From Lentihominibacter butyricus (lineage in GTDB: Bacteria; Bacillota; Clostridia; Peptostreptococcales; Anaerovoracaceae): a DNA stretch of 64,000 nt. Position 1 is the stretch's first letter; every line of letters starts with the position of its first letter. Under the pieces are notes generated by a model. That model made no database searches and was not told the origin of the DNA. It saw only the letters and a program-made list of their open reading frames with translations. The DNA is taken from NCBI RefSeq assembly GCF_025567305.1, contig NZ_JAOQJP010000005.1:1-64000 (forward strand), written 5' to 3'. The translations under genes were made by a program, and so were the position numbers. Below, piece by piece: positions 16,134 through 25,189 of this stretch.

Positions 16134-16841
16134 ATGAAAAAGAAAGATAAAAAACGGAGCATGCCGGTGAGGATGTTCTCCGCACTGATAAAAATAGCAG
16201 TAGCAGCTGCAGTCATAGTGATAGGTCTGAATTTTTACGTGATAAAAAGCACGGAGTCACAGATAAATGCAAACTACGAGATGCCGGAAGACACAGCCAC
16301 CCGGGAGGAGGTGGAAGATCTCAGCAGCATATCCCCGGATTGCATACTCGTGCTCGGAGCATCGGTGACTTCGGACGGGGTCCCGAGCCCTATCCTTCAG
16401 GACAGGCTCGATACCGCGATAGATCTTTACAATAAGGGAGTCGCACCTAAGCTCCTGCTGTCGGGAGACAACGGGCAGATGGTATACAATGAAGTGAAGG
16501 CGATGCAGAACTATGCGCTGGAGGCGGGAGTCGACGAGAACGACATTTATCTCGACCACGCAGGATTTTCGACGTATGAATCGATTTACAGAGCGAAATA
16601 TATCTTCAAGGTCGACAGCATGATCGTTGTGACGCAGACGTATCATCTGTACAGGTCGCTGTACGGGTGCAGGCGCATGGGGATAACGGCGATGGGCGCC
16701 GCAGCCGATCAGTACACTTATGCAGGTCAGGAAAAGCGCGAGATCAGGGAAGTGCTGGCGCGAGACAAGGATTTCGTGAAGTGGATATTCAAGCCGCAGC
16801 CGACATTCCTGGGCGATGCGGTGCCGATCTCGGCAGAGTAG
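16134..16841 (+). CDS. SanA/YdcF-like (DUF218) membrane-anchored protein
   Basis: The protein has 235 residues. A single N-terminal transmembrane helix at about residues 17-37 is followed by an extracytoplasmic DUF218 domain. DCILVLGASV near residue 70, PSPILQDRLDTAIDLYNKG, LLLSGDNG and VTQTYHLYRS near residue 165 are the family signatures. E. coli SanA of this family affects envelope permeability to vancomycin; the biochemical activity is unknown. A TATAAT box ends nine bases before the ATG and no ribosome binding site is visible, so translation may be leaderless or use a later start such as Met10. Part of its 3' end is duplicated at about 18.3 kb. Confidence 0.75.
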   Translation: MKKKDKKRSMPVRMFSALIKIAVAAAVIVIGLNFYVIKSTESQINANYEMPEDTATREEVEDLSSISPDCILVLGASVTSDGVPSPILQDRLDTAIDLYNKGVAPKLLLSGDNGQMVYNEVKAMQNYALEAGVDENDIYLDHAGFSTYESIYRAKYIFKVDSMIVVTQTYHLYRSLYGCRRMGITAMGAAADQYTYAGQEKREIREVLARDKDFVKWIFKPQPTFLGDAVPISAE

Positions 16842-16966
16842 CATTATTAGCGTTCCGGCGACCGGAGGCACGATGTGTGCCGGCATACATATGGCAGGGA
16901 AACACACACTGTGCGGGCAGCAGATGTGGCGCGGACGCGCAGTGTGAATATACGATGGAGAATAAT

Positions 16967-18265
16967 ATGGAAGATAAGAATAAAAAGCCGGCTCATGCTG
17001 CGAAACCGGCAGCATTTCCAGGCAGGGGCCGTGTGGCAATAGTAAAGTGCGGCACATACGACGGGCAGGAAGTGCAGATCGCAGTGCAGCGCGCAGTGGA
17101 GCTTCTCGGAGGTCTTGAGCGCGTACTTTCCGCAGGCGAGAAACCGCTTGTACACGACAGCCGGATCATCCTGAAGCCGAATCTGCTGGCGAAGACAGAG
17201 CCTGAAAAAGCCTGTACGACACACCCCGCGGTTTTCAAAGCGGTCGGTGCGCTTTTGCAGGAAAACGGATACAAAAATCTGAGATATGGGGATTCCCCGG
17301 GAAATCCGATGATCAGCGTAGAAAGAGTCGCACAGGAATGCGGGATCAAAGCAGCTGCTGACAGCCTCGGCATACCGCTCGGCGAGTTTGAAAGCGGCAC
17401 GCAGGTCGCTTTCCCGCAGGGCAGAGCGGCAGACAGCTTCGTACTCTGCGATGAAGTGATAAAGGCGGACGGGATCATAAACATCTGCAAGATGAAGACG
17501 CACCAGCTCGAGCGAATAACAGGCGCCGTGAAAAATACGTTCGGATGCGTTTACGGCATCAACAAGGGGGCGTCGCATGCGAAGTTCGCGACGGCGGAGG
17601 TCTTCGCGAAAATGCTTGCGGATCTCAACGCTCTCGTGCGGCCGAAACTTCACATAATGGACGGCATCATGGCGATGGAGGGCAACGGACCGCAGTCCGG
17701 AACGCCGACGCCGATGGGACTCATACTCGCATCGACTGACCCGGTCGCACTCGACGCGGTATTCTGTCATCTCGTCGATCTGAAGCCTGAACTGGTGCCG
17801 ACCAATGTCAGCGGCATGGAGCAGGGGATCGGCACGTGGACGGATCTTGAGATCATCGATGAAAGCGGCACGCTTACCGTTCAGGAGGCTTTTGAAAAAT
17901 ACGGCAGCAGTACTTTCAATGTGCAGCGAGGCGCAGAGTACCGCGGGATGCTGAGACCGGTAAGGTTCCTGGCGCCACTGCTGGAGAAGAAGCCGATCGT
18001 CAGAAAAAATATATGTATCGGATGCGGTATATGCGTGAATGCATGCCCGGTCGAAGGCAAGGCGATACACGTAGAGCCTGTCGAGCAGTCAGGCCCGGAC
18101 TGTGGCGCGCGGAGTGCCGCAGGCAAACAGCGCAGAGGTGTGGCGGTCTACGACTACAGCAAGTGCATCAAGTGCTACTGCTGTCAGGAGATGTGTCCGG
18201 AGCAGGCCATCACGGTAAAGAAATCGCTGCTGGCGAGGATCGCAGACAGGAACTGGCGTATCTGA
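16967..18265 (+). CDS. DUF362 protein with two C-terminal [4Fe-4S] motifs
   Basis: The protein has 432 residues from the ATG preceded by GGAG at a six-base spacing; longer upstream frames lack a site. Residues 20-310 form a DUF362 domain (RVAIVKCGTYDG, LKPNLLAKTEP, GDSPGNP, ICKMKTHQL). The C-terminus has CIGCGICVNACP near residue 350 and CIKCYCCQEMCP near residue 405, two ferredoxin-type [4Fe-4S] clusters. DUF362-ferredoxin proteins are common in anaerobes and are presumed redox proteins of unknown partner. It lies between the SanA-like gene and a cluster of iron-sulfur flavoproteins, consistent with shared electron transfer. Confidence 0.8.
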   Translation: MEDKNKKPAHAAKPAAFPGRGRVAIVKCGTYDGQEVQIAVQRAVELLGGLERVLSAGEKPLVHDSRIILKPNLLAKTEPEKACTTHPAVFKAVGALLQENGYKNLRYGDSPGNPMISVERVAQECGIKAAADSLGIPLGEFESGTQVAFPQGRAADSFVLCDEVIKADGIINICKMKTHQLERITGAVKNTFGCVYGINKGASHAKFATAEVFAKMLADLNALVRPKLHIMDGIMAMEGNGPQSGTPTPMGLILASTDPVALDAVFCHLVDLKPELVPTNVSGMEQGIGTWTDLEIIDESGTLTVQEAFEKYGSSTFNVQRGAEYRGMLRPVRFLAPLLEKKPIVRKNICIGCGICVNACPVEGKAIHVEPVEQSGPDCGARSAAGKQRRGVAVYDYSKCIKCYCCQEMCPEQAITVKKSLLARIADRNWRI

Positions 18266-18283
18266 GGACCGGACTTTTCGTTA

Positions 18284-18439
18284 TGCATGCAGGCGTTTCG
18301 GGCGATGGGCGCCGCAGCCGACCAGTGCACTTATGCAGGGCAGGAAAGGCGCCGGCTCAGGCGCCAGATCATGCAATCAGGCACGCGGTACACATGGCGC
18401 AGAAGATGGCGGATTCGGGTCACACGCAGCATCAGGTAA
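18284..18439 (+). pseudogene. Remnant of a SanA-like gene 3' end
   Basis: GGCGATGGGCGCCGCAGCCG and the next 35 bases repeat the SanA-like gene at 16689-16745 with about five differences. In frame it reads AMGAAADQCTYAGQERRRLR, versus AMGAAADQYTYAGQEKREIR in the intact gene, then drifts and stops at 18437. No start or N-terminal part survives. It looks like the leftover of a tandem duplication across the DUF362 gene. Confidence 0.65.
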
Positions 18440-18465
18440 CATTCGGACAGAAAACAGCATATTAT

Positions 18466-18519
18466 ACACAGGTCATGGAAACAGTTTTCGCAGACAGTAT
18501 CCATGGTCTGTGTTTTTTC
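18466..18519 (+). terminator. Terminator after the DUF362/SanA remnant region
   Basis: ACACAGGTCATGG pairs with CCATGGTCTGTGT (two G-U pairs), followed by TTTTTT. The remaining bases to 18655 hold no gene. Confidence 0.7.
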
Positions 18520-18654
18520 ATGCGCCGGAAACGCCGGCCGCCGTCGTGTGCTGCGCGCTGTGTGCATCGAACGGCATTTCCGGCATACCATCACTGCCTG
18601 CCGGCAGAAACGCCGGCGGAACAGACACTGATGTTTTGAAGGAGAGGTAGGAGT

Positions 18655-19815
18655 ATGATTTATCTTGATAATGGTGCGACATCGTATCCGAAGCCGCCTG
18701 AGGTCATAGAAGCGGTGACGGAAGTAATGTCGGATTACTGTGCCAATCCCGGCAGAGCGGGTCATTTTATGGCGGCGAGGACCGCACAGGAGATATACAG
18801 GAGCAGGCTTTTCCTGGCAAGGCTTTTCAATACAGGTTCGCCCGGACGGATCGTATTCACCGGCAGCTGCACGGAATCGCTGAACCTGGCGCTTAAAGGA
18901 CTGCTGAACCCGGGCGATCACGTGGTGACCACATCGATGGAACACAACTCAGTGATGCGGCCGCTGCACAGCCTGGAGAAAAAAGGCGTCGAGGTCAGCA
19001 TCGTGCGCGGTGACAGACAGGGGCGCATATCACCGGCCGCGATAAGACAGGCGATACGGCCCGATACGAAACTCATCGTCGTGACGGCAGCTTCGAACGT
19101 GACCGGGACAAAGGCGCCGCTCGAAGAGATCGGCCGCATCGCGCTGAGGAACGGCATCATTTTCATGGTCGATGCAGCCCAGGGCGCGGGGCATATGCAG
19201 ATAGATGCAAAGGCGCAGCATATCGACATCCTGGCAGCCCCGGGACACAAGGGACTGCTCGGCCCACAGGGGACGGGACTGCTTTACATAAGAGAAGGGG
19301 TTAAACTGAGGCCGTTCAAGGAAGGAGGCACAGGCACGAGGTCAAAAGAGCTCGATCAGCCGTCCGACATGCCGGAGGGCTTTGAAGCCGGAACGCTGAA
19401 CAGCCCGGGGATCATTGCGCTTGGCGCGGCGGCGAGAGTCATCACACGCATAGGCATAGATGTGATAGAAGAGCACGAGCGCAGACTTTGCGAAAAACTG
19501 GAACGAGGCTTGAGAAATATAGACGGCGTTACGCTGTACGGCCCTGAGGACACCCGTGAAAAGACTGCGGTGACTGCACTGAACATCGACGGACTGGACT
19601 GTGAAGACGCTGCCGAGATCCTGAGCAGCAGATACGGCATCGCGGTGAGGGCCGGGTTTCACTGCAGCGGCACGGCGCACGAAACGATCGGTACGGCAGA
19701 CAGAGGGTGCGTGCGTATCACTCCGGGGATATACACCTCGGAAAAAGAGATCGCAGAGACTGTTGAGGCGATAGGAGAAATCGCAAAACAGTCACAACAG
19801 ATGCGGCATTCATGA
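18655..19815 (+). CDS. Cysteine desulfurase-like class V aminotransferase
   Basis: The protein has 386 residues, starting after GAAGGAGAGGTAGGAG. It opens with YLDNGATSYPKP and has VVTTSMEHNSVMRP, VDAAQGAGH and the PLP lysine in PGHKGLLGPQGTG near residue 200. The C-terminal RAGFHCSGTAHETIGT carries the cysteine that in cysteine desulfurases takes sulfur, in a short-loop SufS-like context. It resembles the desulfurase-like subfamily often found with selenium or molybdenum-hydroxylase genes rather than housekeeping IscS. It probably liberates sulfur (or selenium) from cysteine for the iron-sulfur-rich proteins encoded downstream; the exact substrate is an inference. Confidence 0.82.
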   Translation: MIYLDNGATSYPKPPEVIEAVTEVMSDYCANPGRAGHFMAARTAQEIYRSRLFLARLFNTGSPGRIVFTGSCTESLNLALKGLLNPGDHVVTTSMEHNSVMRPLHSLEKKGVEVSIVRGDRQGRISPAAIRQAIRPDTKLIVVTAASNVTGTKAPLEEIGRIALRNGIIFMVDAAQGAGHMQIDAKAQHIDILAAPGHKGLLGPQGTGLLYIREGVKLRPFKEGGTGTRSKELDQPSDMPEGFEAGTLNSPGIIALGAAARVITRIGIDVIEEHERRLCEKLERGLRNIDGVTLYGPEDTREKTAVTALNIDGLDCEDAAEILSSRYGIAVRAGFHCSGTAHETIGTADRGCVRITPGIYTSEKEIAETVEAIGEIAKQSQQMRHS

Positions 19816-19853
19816 TACATTCGTGATATAATGAAGCATCAGGAGGTATCGTT

Positions 19854-20228
19854 ATGTCTGATGAAAAAGGATTGTATGAAGGCCGCAAAGGCCAGAGACG
19901 GCTCAAGTTGATAGAAAAGAATATACAGAGAACGAACGAGGAATTCAATCACAACTGTGAAGAAAGTCCGGAGATGATCTACCTTGACAGGCAGATCAAA
20001 TGGGAGGGCATGGCCAGGCTGATATTCACGCTGGCGCAGAGAGATGTGAATTTCCGCTGGAACGGGCTCAGAGACTACGGGTACATAAGACTGTGCTGCA
20101 AGTGGATAGACGGCAACGGACTGACAACAGTCACGGCAGATGCGGCAGATGCTATGATGAGAGACATACTGCCGGCAGATATGTGTTCGGCGCTCGACGA
20201 TGAACTGGCGGCGCTGGAGATCCTGTAA
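19854..20228 (+). CDS. Uncharacterised 124-residue protein
   Basis: The start is supported by CAGGAGGTATCGTT. The protein is soluble and mixed in charge. A basic N-terminus (EGRKGQRRLKLIEKNIQR) is followed by MIYLDRQIKWEGMARLIFTL and a region containing DYGYIRLCCKWIDGNG. I recognise no family. It lies 38 bases after the desulfurase-like gene and 29 bases before the large flavoprotein, so it is likely part of the same transcript and may serve that redox cluster. Confidence 0.6.
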   Translation: MSDEKGLYEGRKGQRRLKLIEKNIQRTNEEFNHNCEESPEMIYLDRQIKWEGMARLIFTLAQRDVNFRWNGLRDYGYIRLCCKWIDGNGLTTVTADAADAMMRDILPADMCSALDDELAALEIL

Positions 20229-20257
20229 CAGACAGGACAGAGTATCGGGAGGAAGAA

Positions 20258-23200
20258 ATGAAATTCAATTTAACTGTAGATAAAAGAGCCGAAGCAGTGA
20301 TAGACGGCAGGCTTTGCGTGAACTGCGGAAAGTGCGGGCAGGTCTGTCCTGCGGAGGCTGTAGATGAATACCGCCGTACGGTTTACTGCATGTTCCCGGA
20401 CTGCAGGGATGAAAACGTCGCAGACGGAGGAGCGGGCGGAGCCGGGCGCGGTGCAGAGGATTTCTGTACGTTCGGCTATGCGCGTATCAGAGCGATGGAA
20501 AGCGGATGCACGGCATCATGTCCTCTGGGGATAGTGCCGCAGACAGTCGCTGCGCTGGTGCAGCGAGGAGATATTGACGGTGCGTACAGCTATATAGCTG
20601 AGAAAAATCCGCTTCTGCGGGTCTGTGCGGAGATCTGCGAAGAGGTCTGCAGCGGAAGCTGTATGCGCGGCAGAGTGATCGATGAGCCGCTGAATATCAG
20701 GGCGCTCGAGAGGTATGTGGCCGGCAGGGCCGGAAAAGCGAAGCGCAGGTACAGCAGGCGTTTCGATGAAAAAGTGGCAGTGGCAGGAAGCGGGCCGGCA
20801 GGGCTTGCCGCAGCGTCAAGGCTGGCGCAGGCTGGCTACGGCGTGACGATCTTTGAAAGAGACAGCAGAGCGGGCGGCTCGCTCCGCTGGGCCGTGCCGG
20901 ATCTCAGGGCAGACCGGGCGCAGCTGGAGGAAGATATATCGGAGCTGATCGAGGCCGGGATAGAGATAAGGTATCACTGCAATGTGGGTGGTACAGAAGC
21001 AGGCTATCCGCTCGGCGAGATCATGCGTGAAGGTTTCAGTGCATGCGTGATCGCGACGGGTGCGTCAGAGGGTCTGATACCGGCGATCCCGGGTGCGGAT
21101 GCAGGGATGGTATTCGATGGAGCGACATTCATGCACGGCATAAATGGAGAAGACGGCGGGCTCGTGCCGGGAGACAGTGTGATCGTAGAGGGCGGCAGTG
21201 AGCTGGCAGCTGATATCTGCAGGCTGCTCAGGAGAATGGGCAGAAATGTACTCTGCATTTTTGCAGCAGACCAGAGTGAACTGGAGATGTCCGCTGAGAG
21301 CCTTGATGCGATGCTCGATGAAGGCGTAGAGTTCAGAGACAAGACAGAGATCAGCCGGATAATGGCCGAGGACGGAAACGTGGAAGCTGTCGAAGCCATC
21401 AGGACGGGGTATGCTCCCGATGAAAGCGGCAGGTTTATGCTTTTAGGCATAAAAGGCAGCGAGGCCGTAATAACCTGCGACACGGTAGTGTTTGCAGACG
21501 ATCAGCGCTGCGCGGCAGGAGATGTCTGCGGTGCTGAGACATATCCGGACGGACGTGTAAAGACAGATGCAGATTTTCGCACGAGCAGGCCGATGGTCTT
21601 TGCGTGCGGCGATGCTGCCGGGATGGGGCGTTCTCTCCCCGAAGCTATGGCGTCCGGTATTGCGGCGGCAGATGCAGTCGGCAGAGCACTGCACGGCACG
21701 TATATACCGGGAATAAAAGGCGGACTGTTCAATGCTCCGGATATCTCCGCGATATACAGTGAAAACGTACAGAAGATACACAGACAGACAGAGCAGGTGA
21801 TAAGAGAACAGGGCGCAGAGGGTACCGGAAACAGCCTTTTCACAGAGGATGTTCTGGCGCTCGTTCGTGAGGCAGGCATAAAGGAGCAGATGCCGGCGTT
21901 TCTGCCGTATGATGATGAGGGAAGAACGAAACAGAAAGTCGCTGTCGTAGGCGGCGGTCTGTCGGGGATAACGGCGGCGATCGATCTCGCAGAGTCCGGG
22001 TACATGCCGACGATATTTGAAAAAGAGCCGGCGCTGGGCGGCAGCCTCAGATGGCTGGCTTCGGAAAAGCGTGTGGACAAGGCTCTGCTGGTCAGCGAAC
22101 TGGAAAAGATAGAGAGGTCGGGCATATCGGTGATATGCAATGTGCAGGCAGGTGCGACGCCTGATATAAAGGCGCTGTTTGCTGCGGGCTACGAGTCGGT
22201 GCTGTTCGCGATAGGCGAGACACGCGGAAGGAAGCCCGATCTGGAAAATGCAGGCTGCAGGGGCGTGTTTGAAGCGGTTTCTCTTATGGGAAAACTCGTC
22301 GGACATGAAAAGGTGTGCGGTCTGGGACGTCAGGTGGTAGTGACCGGCGGAGACGAGCTTGCTTTTGATACGGCGAGGATGCTGAAAGCGGCTGGAGCTC
22401 AGGTGATCGTGCTGTCTCCTTGCAGCAGGGGAATGCTCAAAGCCGGAGCGGCGACTGTGGCTGCTGCGCTTGACGAGGGCATCGATCTGGTGACGGGTAC
22501 TGAAGTGATCGCGGTGAAAGCGACCGACGGGCATCTGATCGGTGTAGTCTGCAGAGTGCCTGAAAGAAAAGTCGATATAGAGATATCGTGCGATACTCTC
22601 GTTTTCGGCGAGACAGGAGTGCCTGACACTCGTGCGATAAGGGCAAGAAACAGCAGTCTGGATATAGATGAAAACGGATATATACAGGTGAATGAAAAGC
22701 TGATAACCAGCATGTACGGGGTGTTTGCATCGGGCGGTCTCGATATGAGCCCGCAGGATGCAGGCCATGCCGGAGCAGAGGCAGTAAAGTGTTTCCTGGA
22801 GTCGCGTGAGTTCCCGAATGTTCCGGGGGCTCCGGATCCCGGTGCGGAAAAGGCAGAGCTGACCGGCGCGGCTGTAAAGCATGAGATGATCGAGGGCAGC
22901 AGGGATGCGCTCAAGGGTTTCGTGTCAGGCAGCTGTGTACTGGAGCCGTATCGTGCTGCAGCCGAGGCGTCGAGATGTCTTGGCTGCGGTTACCGTGTCG
23001 TGGAGCCTGAGAGATGCATGGGATGCGGAGTGTGTGTGACAGTATGTCCTTCCGGCGCGGTGACGATGAGGTCGATCGAGCCTGGGATGATACCTGCAGA
23101 TGAACTGCGACCGGAGAACGGCATCCCGTACGAAGAACAGGAAGACTTTGCAAGTCCGTCAGCCCCGGAAGACCCGCAGGTGCAGCCTTTGCATGAGGAT

Positions 23201-23380
23201 GCACAGAGCACAGAGACCAGCAGAGAGATGCGGACTCCGGAACGCTGTGGAGAAACCAGCCGGGAGGCAGCAGAGGCTGAGGAGCTTGTGCCGGAGACTG
23301 TTGGACCGATCCCGGAAGCCAGCGGCGAGGCAGGTGCTGGAGAGATTGCGGAAGGTGAAGAAAAGGAGGCAGACATATGA
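20258..23380 (+). CDS. Tandem GltD-like iron-sulfur flavoprotein (two FAD modules, ferredoxin motifs at both ends)
   Basis: This is a 1040-residue protein. Residues 16-32 hold CVNCGKCGQVCP, a [4Fe-4S] motif. Residues 75-165 match the GltD-type N-terminal cluster domain (CTASCPLGI, CAEICEEVCSGSC). The first FAD module starts at VAVAGSGPAGLAAASRL near residue 173. A second complete FAD module starts at VAVVGGGLSGITAAIDL near residue 563. The NAD-binding glycine motifs of both halves are degenerate (VEGGSELAADICRL, VTGGDELAFDTARM). CMGCGVCVTVCP lies near residue 920, and an acidic Pro/Glu-rich tail follows. It resembles glutamate-synthase small-subunit-like oxidoreductases but is doubled, so the partner and substrate are unknown. 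The stop overlaps the next start by ATGA. Confidence 0.8.
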   Translation: MKFNLTVDKRAEAVIDGRLCVNCGKCGQVCPAEAVDEYRRTVYCMFPDCRDENVADGGAGGAGRGAEDFCTFGYARIRAMESGCTASCPLGIVPQTVAALVQRGDIDGAYSYIAEKNPLLRVCAEICEEVCSGSCMRGRVIDEPLNIRALERYVAGRAGKAKRRYSRRFDEKVAVAGSGPAGLAAASRLAQAGYGVTIFERDSRAGGSLRWAVPDLRADRAQLEEDISELIEAGIEIRYHCNVGGTEAGYPLGEIMREGFSACVIATGASEGLIPAIPGADAGMVFDGATFMHGINGEDGGLVPGDSVIVEGGSELAADICRLLRRMGRNVLCIFAADQSELEMSAESLDAMLDEGVEFRDKTEISRIMAEDGNVEAVEAIRTGYAPDESGRFMLLGIKGSEAVITCDTVVFADDQRCAAGDVCGAETYPDGRVKTDADFRTSRPMVFACGDAAGMGRSLPEAMASGIAAADAVGRALHGTYIPGIKGGLFNAPDISAIYSENVQKIHRQTEQVIREQGAEGTGNSLFTEDVLALVREAGIKEQMPAFLPYDDEGRTKQKVAVVGGGLSGITAAIDLAESGYMPTIFEKEPALGGSLRWLASEKRVDKALLVSELEKIERSGISVICNVQAGATPDIKALFAAGYESVLFAIGETRGRKPDLENAGCRGVFEAVSLMGKLVGHEKVCGLGRQVVVTGGDELAFDTARMLKAAGAQVIVLSPCSRGMLKAGAATVAAALDEGIDLVTGTEVIAVKATDGHLIGVVCRVPERKVDIEISCDTLVFGETGVPDTRAIRARNSSLDIDENGYIQVNEKLITSMYGVFASGGLDMSPQDAGHAGAEAVKCFLESREFPNVPGAPDPGAEKAELTGAAVKHEMIEGSRDALKGFVSGSCVLEPYRAAAEASRCLGCGYRVVEPERCMGCGVCVTVCPSGAVTMRSIEPGMIPADELRPENGIPYEEQEDFASPSAPEDPQVQPLHEDAQSTETSREMRTPERCGETSREAAEAEELVPETVGPIPEASGEAGAGEIAEGEEKEADI

Positions 23381-24558
23381 TAATTGCAGAGCGTGATGTG
23401 ATAATCGTCGGTGCAGGGCCGGCGGGGTCGATATGTGCAGCGTATCTTGCGAAAGCAGGTGTCGATGTGCTGCTTCTTGAAAAAGATATCTTCCCGAGAG
23501 ACAAGGCGTGCGGTGATATGGAGTGCGAAGGCATCGTGTCGCATATGGGCGCGCTGGGCGCGGTGGAGGAACTGGATGCGCTGAGCACGTGCATCAGGAA
23601 CCTTAAGCTCATCAGCAACCGCGGCAACGAGACACTGATCCCGTTCGAGTGCTACTGCGCACCGCGATACGAGCTTGACAGGATACTTTCCGAAACAGCT
23701 GTGAAGCATGGCGCAGAACTCAGGCAGAGCTGCACGGTGACAGGGCTCATCACGGAAAACGGTACGGTCACGGGCGTCAGAGCGAAATATAAGGGCGAAG
23801 ATGTCACGCTGAAAAGCCGCATCGTGATGATCGCAGACGGCGCTTTTTCGAGCCTCGGAAAATCTCTGGGGATCGCGCATGAAAAGCCGTACAGCATGTG
23901 GATCGGGGAAAGAGCGTATTTCAAAAACGTCAATCTGGACAGGTCCCTTGCGAAGGATCAGTACAATGCTTACGGCGTGTTCGGGTTCTCTGAGCTGACA
24001 GGTCCGGGATATTTCTGGGTGATGCCGGTCGGCAGGGATGGCGTCAGAGATGGCATCTGCAATGTCGGGGTAATGGTCAATGATCTCGACGCATACAGGC
24101 AGGCCGATCTGCAGGAACGCTTTTACAAGTGGAGCGGCAGTATCCCGAAGATCGGGGAGATGTTCGAAAGGGCAGTCCGAATAAGTCCGTGGGAAGGCGG
24201 CAGGATGAACGATATCAGTCAGGGCGTGCAGAAAGCCGGCGACGGTTACATGGTGATAGGCGATGCGGCGGCACTGACGATGCCGCTCGTGCATGACGGC
24301 CTTTCAGCGGCGGCTGATTCTGCAAAGGCTGCAGCTCTCGCGGCGCTCGGGGCATTCATGGCCGGGGACGTATCGGGAGAGAATCTGATGAATGAATATA
24401 TGCGCGCATATAAGATGAAGAGTGAAAGGGTCACCACGGAGCAGCTCAAGCTCAAGCGTCTGCTGATGGAATCGATGCACGATCCGTCGGTGATGGACAA
24501 GACGATCGAGCTGCTGGAGACGGATCCGATATACAGGAAGTCGCATCTGAAGCGGTAA
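23377..24558 (+). CDS. Geranylgeranyl reductase-family FAD oxidoreductase
   Basis: The protein has 393 residues. The N-terminal dinucleotide motif is VIIVGAGPAGSICAAYLAKA, followed by LLLEKDIFPRDKACGD, which matches the PxxKxCGx signature of the geranylgeranyl reductase/FixC group. GDAAALTMPLVHDGL near residue 290 is the second FAD-binding motif (GDA). Members reduce isoprenoid double bonds or pass electrons from flavoproteins to quinones. Here it is translationally coupled to the tandem GltD-like flavoprotein, which could supply electrons. Substrate is not determinable; a role in saturating isoprenoid or polyketide chains is only an inference. Confidence 0.75.
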   Translation: MIIAERDVIIVGAGPAGSICAAYLAKAGVDVLLLEKDIFPRDKACGDMECEGIVSHMGALGAVEELDALSTCIRNLKLISNRGNETLIPFECYCAPRYELDRILSETAVKHGAELRQSCTVTGLITENGTVTGVRAKYKGEDVTLKSRIVMIADGAFSSLGKSLGIAHEKPYSMWIGERAYFKNVNLDRSLAKDQYNAYGVFGFSELTGPGYFWVMPVGRDGVRDGICNVGVMVNDLDAYRQADLQERFYKWSGSIPKIGEMFERAVRISPWEGGRMNDISQGVQKAGDGYMVIGDAAALTMPLVHDGLSAAADSAKAAALAALGAFMAGDVSGENLMNEYMRAYKMKSERVTTEQLKLKRLLMESMHDPSVMDKTIELLETDPIYRKSHLKR

Positions 24559-24694
24559 GGCACGGTACGATCGTTGCAGCGCGGGGTGGCAGTGTGGCTC
24601 GATGGTGTGATGGTGCGGCAGCGGCCGCGGCTGCCGACAGTTGACGTGTGCAGCCCGCGGGAATACCGGATGCCGGCGCTTTACATAGAAACGA

Positions 24695-24732
24695 CAAAAA
24701 ATGAGACCTATTTATGGTAGGCCTCATTTTTT
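24695..24732. terminator. Bidirectional terminator between the reductase and rlmH
   Basis: AAAAAATGAGACCTA pairs with TAGGCCTCATTTTTT. The palindrome serves both convergent genes; one arm overlaps the last codons of rlmH. Confidence 0.75.
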
Positions 24733-25187
24733 ATGATCTTAAAACTTCTGTATATCTGCTCGAGAAGGATGACTCGCATCATCTGATGCGGGAATGTCAT
24801 CGCGGAAAATGAAAGTTTGAAGTCTGCCCGTCTGCTGACTTCGTCCGACAGTCCCAGCGAACCGCCGATGACGAACACGATGCTGCTTTTGCCGCGCACC
24901 GTCATGTCCTCGATATGCTGCGCCAGCTGTGGAGAGGAAAGTGGTCTGCCTTTTATCTCCAGCGTGACGACATGGTCAGCAGGCTTGATTTTACTGAGGA
25001 TATCGCGCCCTTCGGCGATCTTTACGGCCGCCTCGTCAGCCTTCGACGGATTGGCCCGCAGCAGGCTTTCCTTTACTTCTACGATCTGGAAACGGCAGTA
25101 TTTCCCGAGCCGCTTCGAATATTCCCTGATGGCGTCCTGCCAGTATTTTTCCTTGAGTTTTCCGACTGCAAGAACTGTTATGTTCAT
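24708..25187 (-). CDS. rlmH: 23S rRNA (pseudouridine1915-N3)-methyltransferase
   Basis: RlmH (159 residues, standard length) is a SPOUT-class enzyme that methylates pseudouridine 1915 in helix 69 of 23S rRNA. It begins MNITVLAVGKLKEKYW. The SAM-binding knot is FVIGGSLGLSDEV near residue 105, followed by the invariant LSFSAMTFPHQMMRVILLEQ and IYRSFKI...YHK end. It lies two bases downstream of the YycJ-like gene, the usual Firmicute arrangement. Confidence 0.96.
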   Translation of the reverse strand: MNITVLAVGKLKEKYWQDAIREYSKRLGKYCRFQIVEVKESLLRANPSKADEAAVKIAEGRDILSKIKPADHVVTLEIKGRPLSSPQLAQHIEDMTVRGKSSIVFVIGGSLGLSDEVSRRADFKLSFSAMTFPHQMMRVILLEQIYRSFKIIKNEAYHK

Positions 25188-25189
25188 CG

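Noticed and set aside
21443..22882. A 479-codon minus-strand frame inside the tandem flavoprotein gene
   Set aside because: It is a shadow of the plus-strand gene; the translated product is rich in Arg, His, Ser and Cys with no domain.
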